A stretch of DNA of 14,046 bases from the NCBI GenBank assembly GCA_019417125.1, contig DXVZ01000105.1:345-14390 (forward strand). The letters run 5' to 3'. The stretch comes from Phascolarctobacterium sp. (lineage in GTDB: Bacteria > Bacillota > Negativicutes > Acidaminococcales > Acidaminococcaceae). A program made the translations under genes and the position numbers. Shown here piece after piece: positions 1 to 6,442 of the stretch (position 1 is its first letter; the number at the start of each line of letters is the position of its first letter). The notes beneath the pieces are model-generated. The model worked only from the letters and a program-made list of their open reading frames with translations. It searched no databases and was not told the origin of the DNA.

Positions 1-2
1 CC

Positions 3-428
3 CGTGTGCAGACTGCTATCGAGATGCGCCAGATTGCGGAAACTTATATCAGGCGCAGGGCAATCCGACACATGGAGAAAGCAAGGGTGGTTATTTTTGC
101 GGCAGGCACCGGCAATCCGTATTTTTCTACGGATACGACTGCTGCCCTGCGTGCGGCTGAAATTGAAGCCGACGCTATTTTGATGGCGAAAAAAGGCGTG
201 GACGGCGTTTATGACAGCGACCCGGCAAAAAATCCGAACGCAAAAATGTTTGAAGAACTTGATTATATTGAAGTAATCCAGCGTAAGCTGAGCGTTATGG
301 ATTCTACGGCAATCAGCCTTTGCATGGATAATAAGATACCAATTGTAGTGTTTAATATTGACAAACCAGGCAATATTTTAAAAGCGGCATTGGGACAAAA
401 GATTGGAACTTTGGTGGGAGGAAATTAA
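3..428 (+). CDS. pyrH: UMP kinase (uridylate kinase), 3' part only
   Basis: This is the C-terminal part of UMP kinase, which phosphorylates UMP to UDP with ATP in pyrimidine nucleotide synthesis in the cytosol. The gene enters from the left edge; the frame is open from base 3, and about 141 of the usual ~240 residues are visible. The GTG at base 6 is an internal valine, not a start. Visible family hallmarks are the segment VQTAIEMRQIAE, the nucleotide-binding stretch GTGNPYFSTDTTAALRA, and KKGVDGVYDSDPAKNP, all typical of the amino-acid kinase fold of bacterial PyrH. The stop codon lies one base before the frr start codon, and the frr ribosome binding site sits inside the last pyrH codons. 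The pyrH-frr pair is conserved in most bacteria. Identification is secure; only the N-terminus is missing. Confidence 0.97.
   Translation, partial: RVQTAIEMRQIAETYIRRRAIRHMEKARVVIFAAGTGNPYFSTDTTAALRAAEIEADAILMAKKGVDGVYDSDPAKNPNAKMFEELDYIEVIQRKLSVMDSTAISLCMDNKIPIVVFNIDKPGNILKAALGQKIGTLVGGN
416..422 (+). promoter_or_regulatory. Shine-Dalgarno site that fixes the frr start
   Basis: GGGAGGA lies 7 bases before the ATG at 430. The same frame is open from an ATG at 403, but that codon has no such site and would add nine residues (MELWWEEIK) that do not belong to the ribosome recycling factor family, so 430 is the start. The site lies within the last codons of pyrH, suggesting coupled translation. 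Confidence 0.85.
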
Positions 429-429
429 A

Positions 430-993
430 ATGGCAGAAATAAAAGAAATTTTGGCTACGGCCCAAACTAAAATGCAAAAAACTATAGAGGTTTTGCGCGT
501 GGACCTTGCTTCCGTGCGTGCAGGCCGCGCTAGCGTTTCACTGCTGGATAAAGTTATGGTTGAATATTACGGAACACCGACGCCTGTAAACCAGGTTGCC
601 AGCGTAACCGTTCCGGAACCGCGCATGATTGTAATTCAGCCGTGGGAAAAGAACCTGCTGAAAGATATTGAACGCGCTATTATGAAATCTGATTTGGGCT
701 TGAACCCGAACAGCGACGGCAGCGTCATCCGCCTGAACTTACCCCAGCTTACGGAAGAAAGGCGTAAGGAGCTTGTAAAAACTGTTCATAAAAAAGCTGA
801 AGACGCCCGTGTAAGCGTAAGAAACCTGCGGCGTGATGCCAACGATTCTGTAAAGAAAGCAGAAAAAGCCAAAGAAGTTACGGAGGATGAAGCTAAAAAA
901 GCTAATGATGATATTCAGAAAATGACTGATAAATTCATCAAGGAAATTGATTCCGTAATGGAACACAAAGAAAAGGAAGTTATGGAAATTTGA
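430..993 (+). CDS. frr: ribosome recycling factor
   Basis: Ribosome recycling factor acts with EF-G to split post-termination ribosomes and release mRNA and tRNA. The protein is 187 residues, matching the family norm of about 185. Recognisable segments are the N-terminal helix, LASVRAGRAS, the domain II part VEYYGTPTPVNQVASVTVPEPR, IQPWEKNLLKDIERAI, LGLNPNSDGSVIRLNLPQLTEERRK and the long charged C-terminal helices with VRNLRRDAND. It starts one base after the pyrH stop, and its own stop TGA shares its last base with the ATG of the next small gene, a compact arrangement typical of translational coupling. Nothing is unusual in the sequence. Confidence 0.98.
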   Translation: MAEIKEILATAQTKMQKTIEVLRVDLASVRAGRASVSLLDKVMVEYYGTPTPVNQVASVTVPEPRMIVIQPWEKNLLKDIERAIMKSDLGLNPNSDGSVIRLNLPQLTEERRKELVKTVHKKAEDARVSVRNLRRDANDSVKKAEKAKEVTEDEAKKANDDIQKMTDKFIKEIDSVMEHKEKEVMEI

Positions 994-1229
994 TGGAATT
1001 TCCGGATGTACTGGCGCTTGAGGCTGTCAAGGCTTTGGAGATACTGCGCAGGTCTGGTTATGAATGCGAAGTTATCGTAACCGAGCCGCCTAAAATGCAG
1101 GGTAAGACCCAAGAAGGAACCCTCACTGAATATGTAGTTAGACAGCGAAAGCTGGATAACGATAAAGCAGAAATCACCTTGGTGAGAAGGTACAGGAAAG
1201 GAGGCGTACATAATGGCACTGAAAATTAA
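993..1229 (+). CDS. small PASTA-like domain protein of unknown function
   Basis: This gene encodes a 78-residue soluble protein with no signal peptide or membrane segment. The ATG at 993 overlaps the frr stop by one base (TGATG). A TTG at 990 would add only one residue and is less likely. The pattern FPDVLALEAVKALEILRRSGYECEV, then VTEPP, then YVVRQR, then a closing strand AEITLVRR matches the layout of a PASTA domain: a PDV-type opening, one helix, and strands ending in VVxQ. PASTA domains normally occur in tandem outside the cell on Ser/Thr kinases and penicillin-binding proteins, so a lone cytosolic copy is unusual. The C-terminal KGG residues are forced by the ferredoxin ribosome binding site, and the last 17 bases overlap that gene. 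The family assignment is by eye; the function is unknown. Confidence 0.75.
   Translation: MEFPDVLALEAVKALEILRRSGYECEVIVTEPPKMQGKTQEGTLTEYVVRQRKLDNDKAEITLVRRYRKGGVHNGTEN
1197..1204 (+). promoter_or_regulatory. strong Shine-Dalgarno site of the ferredoxin gene
   Basis: AAAGGAGG is a near-perfect anti-16S match, 8 bases before the ATG at 1213. It lies inside the preceding coding region. It supports the reality of the 56-residue ferredoxin gene and predicts high translation, as expected for an abundant electron carrier. Confidence 0.85.
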
Positions 1230-1383
1230 TAAAGAAGAATGCGTAGGCTGCGGTTCTTGTGCTGCAACCTGCCCGGTTGGCGCAATTAAAGAAGTCGACG
1301 GCAAATACGAAATCGGCGAAGAATGCGTTGAATGCGGCGCTTGTGCAGGCGTTTGCCCGGTTGGTGCAATTAAACAACCCTGA
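1213..1383 (+). CDS. 2[4Fe-4S] clostridial-type ferredoxin
   Basis: This 56-residue ferredoxin is a low-potential one-electron carrier of anaerobic metabolism. Two complete cluster motifs are visible: C10-x2-C13-x2-C16-x3-C20-P and C38-x2-C41-x2-C44-x3-C48-P, each followed by VGAIK. This is the usual size and internal two-fold symmetry of clostridial 2[4Fe-4S] ferredoxins. The start is well supported by AAAGGAGG upstream, and the gene overlaps the previous reading frame by 17 bases. A hairpin follows about 10 bases after the stop. It lies upstream of the isoprenoid genes including ispG, whose product needs a reduced ferredoxin or flavodoxin; a partnership is possible but is inference. Confidence 0.95.
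   Translation: MALKINKEECVGCGSCAATCPVGAIKEVDGKYEIGEECVECGACAGVCPVGAIKQP
1234..1374 (+). repeat. internal direct repeat in the ferredoxin gene
   Basis: Bases 1234-1290 and 1318-1374 form a direct repeat with an 84-base (28-codon) period, one copy per iron-sulfur motif. By hand count 45 of 57 positions match. The final 21 bases (1270-1290 versus 1354-1374, encoding CPVGAIK) differ at a single position. The protein duplication is ancient in this family; the DNA-level closeness of the second half is the notable part. Confidence 0.85.
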
Positions 1384-1393
1384 TTTGTTGCGT

Positions 1394-1438
1394 AAAACTG
1401 AAGTGACCTTCCCCTTGCGGGGGAGGTGCCTCAGTTTT
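1394..1438 (+). terminator. long hairpin between ferredoxin gene and uppS (terminator or repeat element)
   Basis: AAAACTGA (1394-1401) pairs perfectly with TCAGTTTT (1431-1438). Inside it ACCTTCCCC (1406-1414) pairs with GGGGGAGGT (1419-1427) around a TTGC loop, with one G-T pair and a small internal bulge between the two stems. The outer arm ends in TTTT followed by ATTG, so as an intrinsic terminator the U-tract is short; partial termination or RNA stabilisation are alternatives. The element sits directly between two operon parts, and its symmetrical form also resembles small dispersed repeats of gut Firmicutes genomes. Confidence 0.7.
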
Positions 1439-1464
1439 ATTGCCTTTAACGGAAAGGTGATAAC

Positions 1465-2244
1465 GTGTTTAATACATTATTTAAATTTAAAACCGGCAAT
1501 AACGATTTGAATGTAGATATCAGTGGTATTGATTTGGAAAAGGTTCCGCAGCATATTGCCATTATTATGGACGGCAACGGGCGCTGGGCAAAGGCGCAGG
1601 GCAAGCCCCGTACTTTCGGGCACCAGGCTGGAGCGGAAACTTTAAAAAATATTGTCAAAACAGCCGATAAAATTGGCGTTAAAATAATCAGTGCTTATGC
1701 GTTTTCTACCGAAAATTGGAAACGCCCCGTGACAGAAGTTAATTTTATAATGGAGCTTTTAAGTCGCTATTTAACGAGTGAAATAGATGAGTTTCATCAG
1801 AATAACGTTAAGGTGCGTTTTATGGGCAGCCGCGAAGGCTTGCCTGAGGTTGTGCGCAAAAAAATGGAGTACGCCGAAAAGGTAACGGCAGAAAATACCG
1901 GCATTGTGTTAAATTTGGCTATAAACTACGGCGGACAGGCTGAAATTCTGCATGCAGTGCAAAACATTGTTAAAGATGTGCAGCAGGGTTCGCTGAAGGT
2001 TGAAGATATAAATGCAGAGCATTTTGAAGATTATCTTTATACGCAGGGGCTGCCTGCGCCGGACCTTTTAATCCGCCCGGGCGGCGATTTGCGCATTAGT
2101 AATTTTATGCTTTGGCAGATTGCCTATGCGGAAATTTGGACTACGGATGTATATTGGCCTGCTTTTACGCCTGAGATGTTTTTGGAAGCAGTAAAGGCAT
2201 ATGGCGGGCGCGAACGCCGTTATGGCGGCTTAATCAGTAAGTAA
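1465..2244 (+). CDS. uppS: isoprenyl transferase (undecaprenyl diphosphate synthase)
   Basis: This cis-prenyltransferase condenses isopentenyl diphosphate units onto farnesyl diphosphate to give undecaprenyl diphosphate, the lipid carrier for peptidoglycan and other envelope polymers. The protein is 259 residues, as usual. The catalytic motif HIAIIMDGNGRWA spans residues 30-42, with the key aspartate at D36. FSTENW follows, and R204-PGGD-LRIS leads into NFMLWQIAYAEIW and the Mg-binding Glu region. The usual Glu of the R-x-x-G-E-x-R motif is Asp here (D208). The start is a GTG with AAGG 7 bases upstream. It begins the run of envelope and isoprenoid genes; cdsA follows after 14 bases. Confidence 0.96.
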   Translation: MFNTLFKFKTGNNDLNVDISGIDLEKVPQHIAIIMDGNGRWAKAQGKPRTFGHQAGAETLKNIVKTADKIGVKIISAYAFSTENWKRPVTEVNFIMELLSRYLTSEIDEFHQNNVKVRFMGSREGLPEVVRKKMEYAEKVTAENTGIVLNLAINYGGQAEILHAVQNIVKDVQQGSLKVEDINAEHFEDYLYTQGLPAPDLLIRPGGDLRISNFMLWQIAYAEIWTTDVYWPAFTPEMFLEAVKAYGGRERRYGGLISK

Positions 2245-2258
2245 TTGGCGGTGTTGCA

Positions 2259-3152
2259 ATGTTAAAAAGAATTATAACCGGCGTAGTTGCGCTGCCGGTG
2301 GTTATGTTTTTAATCCATCAGGGCGGATATTTATTTGACGCTGCGGTTTTTGCGCTGGCTACGGTGGGGTTGTTTGAATTAAGAAATATGGCGCGTGCCA
2401 ATGGGTACGACGTATACTGGTTTTCAACAGGCGTAACAATGATTTGCCTAATTTATACGGCGGCGATTTTCCGCTATATCAGCGTCTATTCGTTTTTGCT
2501 GCTGCCTGCGTTTTTAATGCTGGGCTGCATTTTTGTACTGCTTGAAGGAATGGCGCGCCATCATAAAGACGGCAAGTGGGCGTTTAACACGGCGCTTTCC
2601 GTGATGGCTGTTGTATATATCGGTTTTGGCTTTGCGCATTTTATTTTGCTGCGCGACGCTTTGTATTTTACTTCTGCTGATTTACAGGTAAGCCTGTGGG
2701 GGCTGCCGATTGACCGCGGCGAGATTTTGTTTTGGGTTATTATGCTTGGCACGTGGGCGAGCGATACTTTTGCTTATTTCGCTGGTTCTGCCATTGGCAA
2801 GCATAAACTGTGCCCTTCCATCAGCCCCAATAAATCCGTTGAGGGAGCTGTAGCAGGATTTATAGGCTGCGTGCTTGTTATTATGGGCTGCATGCACTAT
2901 CTTAACATTGCGGGGGTATTTAAAGGCTCGCTGCTGCTTTCGGTGCTGATGGGCTTTGGCGTAGCAATATTTGCACCACTTGGAGATTTGGTGGAATCCG
3001 TACTGAAGCGTTCTTTCGGCGTTAAGGATTCCGGCAGGGTTTTCCCGGGTCACGGCGGCGTTCTGGACCGTTGCGACAGCTTGCTGTTTGCGGTTCCGGT
3101 AGGTTATTATGTTTTTCTGTTCAGTATAATGGTTAATACTTTGTTTATATAA
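2259..3152 (+). CDS. cdsA: phosphatidate cytidylyltransferase (CDP-diacylglycerol synthase)
   Basis: CdsA is an integral membrane enzyme that turns phosphatidate and CTP into CDP-diacylglycerol, the branch point of phospholipid synthesis. The 297-residue protein is strongly hydrophobic with about eight membrane segments, the first at residues 5-35. The family signature is present near the C-terminus: S247-x-L-K-R-x4-K256-D257, followed by PGHGGVLDRCD at 263-273, with the conserved HGG and DRxD. The residue between R271 and D273 is Cys, where the consensus has a hydrophobic residue. Length is normal (family about 260-300). It lies between uppS and dxr with short gaps, as in many Firmicutes. 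Confidence 0.96.
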   Translation: MLKRIITGVVALPVVMFLIHQGGYLFDAAVFALATVGLFELRNMARANGYDVYWFSTGVTMICLIYTAAIFRYISVYSFLLLPAFLMLGCIFVLLEGMARHHKDGKWAFNTALSVMAVVYIGFGFAHFILLRDALYFTSADLQVSLWGLPIDRGEILFWVIMLGTWASDTFAYFAGSAIGKHKLCPSISPNKSVEGAVAGFIGCVLVIMGCMHYLNIAGVFKGSLLLSVLMGFGVAIFAPLGDLVESVLKRSFGVKDSGRVFPGHGGVLDRCDSLLFAVPVGYYVFLFSIMVNTLFI

Positions 3153-3161
3153 ACCTTTTGT

Positions 3162-3166
3162 GGAGG
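3162..3166 (+). promoter_or_regulatory. Shine-Dalgarno site that fixes the dxr start
   Basis: GGAGG lies 6 bases before the ATG at 3173, which yields MKNVAVLGSTGSIG, the normal Dxr N-terminus. The frame extends five codons further to a TTG at 3158, but that start would include this ribosome binding site in the coding region. An ATG at 3168 is in another frame and stops after two codons. Confidence 0.8.
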
Positions 3167-3172
3167 CATGCG

Positions 3173-4324
3173 ATGAAAAATGTAGCTGTTCTTGGCAGTA
3201 CCGGTTCAATAGGCAAACAGACGCTGGAAGTTGCGGCTGCTAATCCCGGCAAAATAAAAATAAAAGTGCTGGCTGCGCACGTAAACGATAAGCTGTTAGA
3301 GGAGCAGATTGAACAATTTGCGCCGGAAATAGCTGTTTTAACCGATGAAAAAGCAGCGGCGCGTTTAAAAAGCCGTTACAGCGGCAAAACCAAAATCCTT
3401 GCCGGTAAGGAAGGGTTTTTGGAAGCCGTAACCTATGACAGCATTGATACGGTGCTTGCATCTATGGTTGGCTATGCCGGGCTGCTGCCGACTTTGGAAG
3501 CAATTAAGCACGGCAAAAACATTGCGCTTGCCAATAAGGAAACGTTGGTTGCGGCAGGCAGCATCGTTATGGACGCCGTTAAAAAGCATAACGTGTCGCT
3601 GACGCCTGTAGACAGCGAACACAGTGCCATTTTTCAATCGTTGCAGGGCGGGCGCAAAAATGAAGTTAAGCGTCTGATTATTACTGCAAGCGGCGGGCCG
3701 TTTTTAGGCAAAACCAAAGCCGAGCTTGCCGATGTAACTTTGGAACAATGCTTAAAGCACCCCAACTGGAGCATGGGTAAAAAGATAACGGTAGATTCTT
3801 CTACGCTTGCAAATAAAGGTTTGGAAGTTATTGAAGCGCACTGGCTGTTTGGCATGCCTTATGATAAAATAGATGTTGTCGTACATCCGCAGAGCATCGT
3901 TCATTCCATGGTTGAGTTTACTGACGGTTCCGTCATTGCGCAGATGGGGCTGCCTGATATGCGTCTGCCGATACAGTACGCATTTTCTTATCCAGAGCGT
4001 TATAATAACGCCTTTGGGCAGCTGGATTTTGTTAAAGCAGGTACGCTGACCTTTTTGGCTCCGGATACGGAAGCATTCCCTGCGCTGAAAATTGCCGTTG
4101 AATGCGGCAGGCAGGGAGGTACACTGCCGTGCGCGTTTAACGCTGCCAACGAAGAAGCGGTGTATGCATTTTTGAATGGCAAAATTAAATATATGGATAT
4201 TGTAAAAACAATAGAGCATGTGGTCGGCAGGCATCAGAATATTTTACAGCCGGTGCTGGAAGATATTGAAAATACCGACGCTGCCGCAAGAATTGCCGCA
4301 AAAGAATTTTTGGGTACTTTGTAA
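3173..4324 (+). CDS. dxr: 1-deoxy-D-xylulose 5-phosphate reductoisomerase
   Basis: Dxr catalyses the NADPH-dependent rearrangement and reduction of deoxyxylulose phosphate to methylerythritol phosphate, the committed step of the non-mevalonate isoprenoid pathway. The protein is 383 residues, within the family range. The NADPH-binding GSTGSIG is at residues 8-14. Metal-binding and active-site residues are visible as D147-S-E149 in DSEHSAIFQ and E218 in NKGLE (214-218), with K215 matching the conserved catalytic lysine. HPNWSMGKKITVDSSTLANKG and HPQSIVHSMVEF are diagnostic. It is placed between cdsA and rseP, with gaps of 20 and 18 bases, and shares a pathway with ispG two genes downstream. Confidence 0.98.
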   Translation: MKNVAVLGSTGSIGKQTLEVAAANPGKIKIKVLAAHVNDKLLEEQIEQFAPEIAVLTDEKAAARLKSRYSGKTKILAGKEGFLEAVTYDSIDTVLASMVGYAGLLPTLEAIKHGKNIALANKETLVAAGSIVMDAVKKHNVSLTPVDSEHSAIFQSLQGGRKNEVKRLIITASGGPFLGKTKAELADVTLEQCLKHPNWSMGKKITVDSSTLANKGLEVIEAHWLFGMPYDKIDVVVHPQSIVHSMVEFTDGSVIAQMGLPDMRLPIQYAFSYPERYNNAFGQLDFVKAGTLTFLAPDTEAFPALKIAVECGRQGGTLPCAFNAANEEAVYAFLNGKIKYMDIVKTIEHVVGRHQNILQPVLEDIENTDAAARIAAKEFLGTL

Positions 4325-4342
4325 GAAAACAGGAGGAAGTTT

Positions 4343-5359
4343 GTGACAACACTATTAGCGGCCCTGTTTGTGTTTGGCGTATTGGTAACGGTACACGAAT
4401 TTGGGCATTTTATTACTGCTAAAATGACGGGCATGCGTGTCGATGAGTTTGCTATCGGCTTTGGCCCGAACATTGTGCAGAAAAAATACGGAGAAACGCT
4501 GTACAGTTTAAGGATTATCCCGCTGGGCGGCTACAATAAAATTGCCGGTATGGAGCCGGACGAGCCTGCCGATGAAGGCGCATTTAAATCTAAGCCGATA
4601 CCGGCGAGAATGTTGGTTATTTTGGCTGGCGTTTTGATGAATTTTATTTTGCCGGTATTTTTGCTTACTGGGATTTTTGCAGTTAACGGACTGGATATGC
4701 CTGTTGATAAACCTGTACTTGGTAATGTTATGCCGGGCAAGGCAGCCATTGAAGCCGGATTGCAGCCGGGCGACCGTATTATTGCTGTTAGCGGCAAGCC
4801 TGTTGCAACCTGGAACGAAATGGTAACAGAAATAAACAGCTATGGCGAAAATGAAGTGACTTTAAGTGTGGAACGCGGCGGTATAACCAAAGACTATACC
4901 ATGAAACCGGTGTTTGATAAGGAATACGGCAAGCCGCTGGTGGGCATTTCACCGCAGCTTGAGCATAAAAGCTTTGGTATTATCGAATCGTTGCAGATGG
5001 GTTTTAAGTATACTGAATATATTACGCTGCTGATGCTGGACGGTTTGTATAAAATAGTTTCCGGAGCGGCGCCAGCGGATGTAACCGGACCTATCGGCAT
5101 TGCCAAAATTGCGGGCGAGGCGGCGGAAAACGGCTTTATGCCGCTGCTGAACCTTGTGGCAATTTTAAGCATTAACCTTGGTATTATTAACCTTTTGCCG
5201 CTGCCGGCATTAGACGGTGGGCATTTTGTGTTATTGATTTTGGAAGCACTTCGCGGCAAGCCGCTAGGCGAAAGGGCGGCGACGATGATTCAGAGCATCG
5301 GCGTCGGGTTGATTTTAACCCTTACCGTGTGGGCTGTTTTCAGTGATATATCCAGATAA
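4343..5359 (+). CDS. rseP: RIP (site-2) metalloprotease RseP family
   Basis: This is an intramembrane zinc protease that cleaves transmembrane substrates such as anti-sigma factors and remnant signal peptides. The protein is 338 residues. The zinc site H18-E-x-x-H22 lies in the first membrane helix, and the third ligand motif LPLPALDGGHF with D291 is in a later helix. A single PDZ domain spans roughly residues 115-200, including LQPGDRIIAVSGKPV. One PDZ copy and about 340 residues are typical of Firmicutes members, whereas the E. coli protein has two. The start is a GTG with AGGAGG 6 bases upstream; an upstream ATG is not available in frame. The natural substrate cannot be told from this sequence. 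Confidence 0.95.
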   Translation: MTTLLAALFVFGVLVTVHEFGHFITAKMTGMRVDEFAIGFGPNIVQKKYGETLYSLRIIPLGGYNKIAGMEPDEPADEGAFKSKPIPARMLVILAGVLMNFILPVFLLTGIFAVNGLDMPVDKPVLGNVMPGKAAIEAGLQPGDRIIAVSGKPVATWNEMVTEINSYGENEVTLSVERGGITKDYTMKPVFDKEYGKPLVGISPQLEHKSFGIIESLQMGFKYTEYITLLMLDGLYKIVSGAAPADVTGPIGIAKIAGEAAENGFMPLLNLVAILSINLGIINLLPLPALDGGHFVLLILEALRGKPLGERAATMIQSIGVGLILTLTVWAVFSDISR

Positions 5360-5371
5360 AGAGGTGTTCTG

Positions 5372-6442
5372 ATGGAGCGCAGGAAAACAAGGCAAATTCA
5401 AGTTGGCAACGTAAAAATCGGCGGCGGCGCACCTATTGCCGTGCAATCGATGACTAATACACATACCGATGATGCGGCGGCGACACTGGCGCAGATTAAC
5501 GGGCTGGCTGCTGCCGGCTGCGACATTGTGCGCTGTGCCGTGCCTGATATGGCGGCGGCAGAAGGGTTGAAAGAAATCGTTAAAAACAGTCCCATACCTG
5601 TTATTGCCGATATTCATTTTGATTATAAACTGGCATTGGCGGCAGTGGAAGCTGGCGTCAGCGGGCTGCGCCTTAACCCCGGCAACATCGGCGGAGAGGA
5701 TAAAGTAAGGGCTGTTGTTAACGCCGTTAAGCCTTTGAACATACCTATCCGTATAGGCGTTAATGCAGGTTCGCTGCCTAAAGATTTGCTGGAGAAATAT
5801 GGGCACCCAACGCCAGAAGCATTGGTTGAGGCTGCATGGCGGCATATCCGTATTTTGGAAAGCATGGATTACCACAACATTAAAATATCGCTTAAAGCGC
5901 ATGATGTGCCGCTGACGATTGCGGCGTACCGTCTTTTGGCGTCGCAGTGTGATTACCCGCTGCACGTTGGCATTACGGAAGCTGGTACAATTAATTCCGG
6001 CATTATTAAATCGGCAGTGGGCATTGGCACGCTGCTTGCCGAAGGCATTGGCGATACGATCAGGGTATCGCTGACAGGCGACCCGGTTGCTGAAGTTAAA
6101 ACCGGCTATGCCATTTTAAAAGCATTAGGGCTGCGTGAGTATGGACCAACGCTGATTTCGTGCCCAACCTGCGGCAGAACGAGGATTAACCTTGAAAAAC
6201 TGGCGCTGACAGTGGAAAAGAAACTGGAAGGAATTACCGAACCGATAACCGTTGCCGTTATGGGCTGCGTTGTTAACGGGCCGGGCGAAGCGCGCGAGGC
6301 TGACGTTGGTATTGCTGGCGGAATCGGTGAAGGGCTCTTATTCCGTAAGGGCGAGATTTTAAGGAAAGTGCGCGAAGAAGAAATTGTTGATGAATTATTT
6401 AAAGAAATAGACAAAATTTTGATGGAAAGGAAGAATAAATAA
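5372..6442 (+). CDS. ispG: (E)-4-hydroxy-3-methylbut-2-enyl diphosphate synthase (flavodoxin/ferredoxin)
   Basis: IspG reductively converts the cyclic diphosphate MEcPP to HMBPP, the penultimate step of the non-mevalonate pathway, using a [4Fe-4S] cluster and two electrons from ferredoxin or flavodoxin. The protein is 356 residues, the normal short bacterial form with a TIM barrel and a C-terminal cluster domain. The three cluster cysteines are C264 and C267 (SCPTCGRTRINLEKL) and C299 (GCVVNGPGEARE), with the conserved Glu at 306. The N-terminus has the typical R-x-T-R-x-I-x-V-G and VQSMTNT. The last base of its TAA stop is the first base of the proS ATG, so translation is probably coupled. 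Previously named gcpE. Confidence 0.98.
   Translation: MERRKTRQIQVGNVKIGGGAPIAVQSMTNTHTDDAAATLAQINGLAAAGCDIVRCAVPDMAAAEGLKEIVKNSPIPVIADIHFDYKLALAAVEAGVSGLRLNPGNIGGEDKVRAVVNAVKPLNIPIRIGVNAGSLPKDLLEKYGHPTPEALVEAAWRHIRILESMDYHNIKISLKAHDVPLTIAAYRLLASQCDYPLHVGITEAGTINSGIIKSAVGIGTLLAEGIGDTIRVSLTGDPVAEVKTGYAILKALGLREYGPTLISCPTCGRTRINLEKLALTVEKKLEGITEPITVAVMGCVVNGPGEAREADVGIAGGIGEGLLFRKGEILRKVREEEIVDELFKEIDKILMERKNK

Noticed and set aside
1174..1377. Minus-strand 67-codon open frame, rich in Phe, Ala and Cys, opposite the ferredoxin
   Set aside because: Its composition simply mirrors the repeated Cys-Gly-Ala codons of the ferredoxin gene on the other strand.
1259..1510. Plus-strand 83-codon open frame spanning the ferredoxin, hairpin and uppS start
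   Set aside because: It crosses the hairpin and the uppS start in another frame; the 2[4Fe-4S] ferredoxin frame explains the first part and UppS the second.
5315..5965. Long minus-strand open frame (216 codons) opposite rseP/ispG
   Set aside because: It is antisense to strongly conserved ispG, has a low-complexity Arg/Cys/Asn-rich translation and no ribosome binding site or family resemblance.
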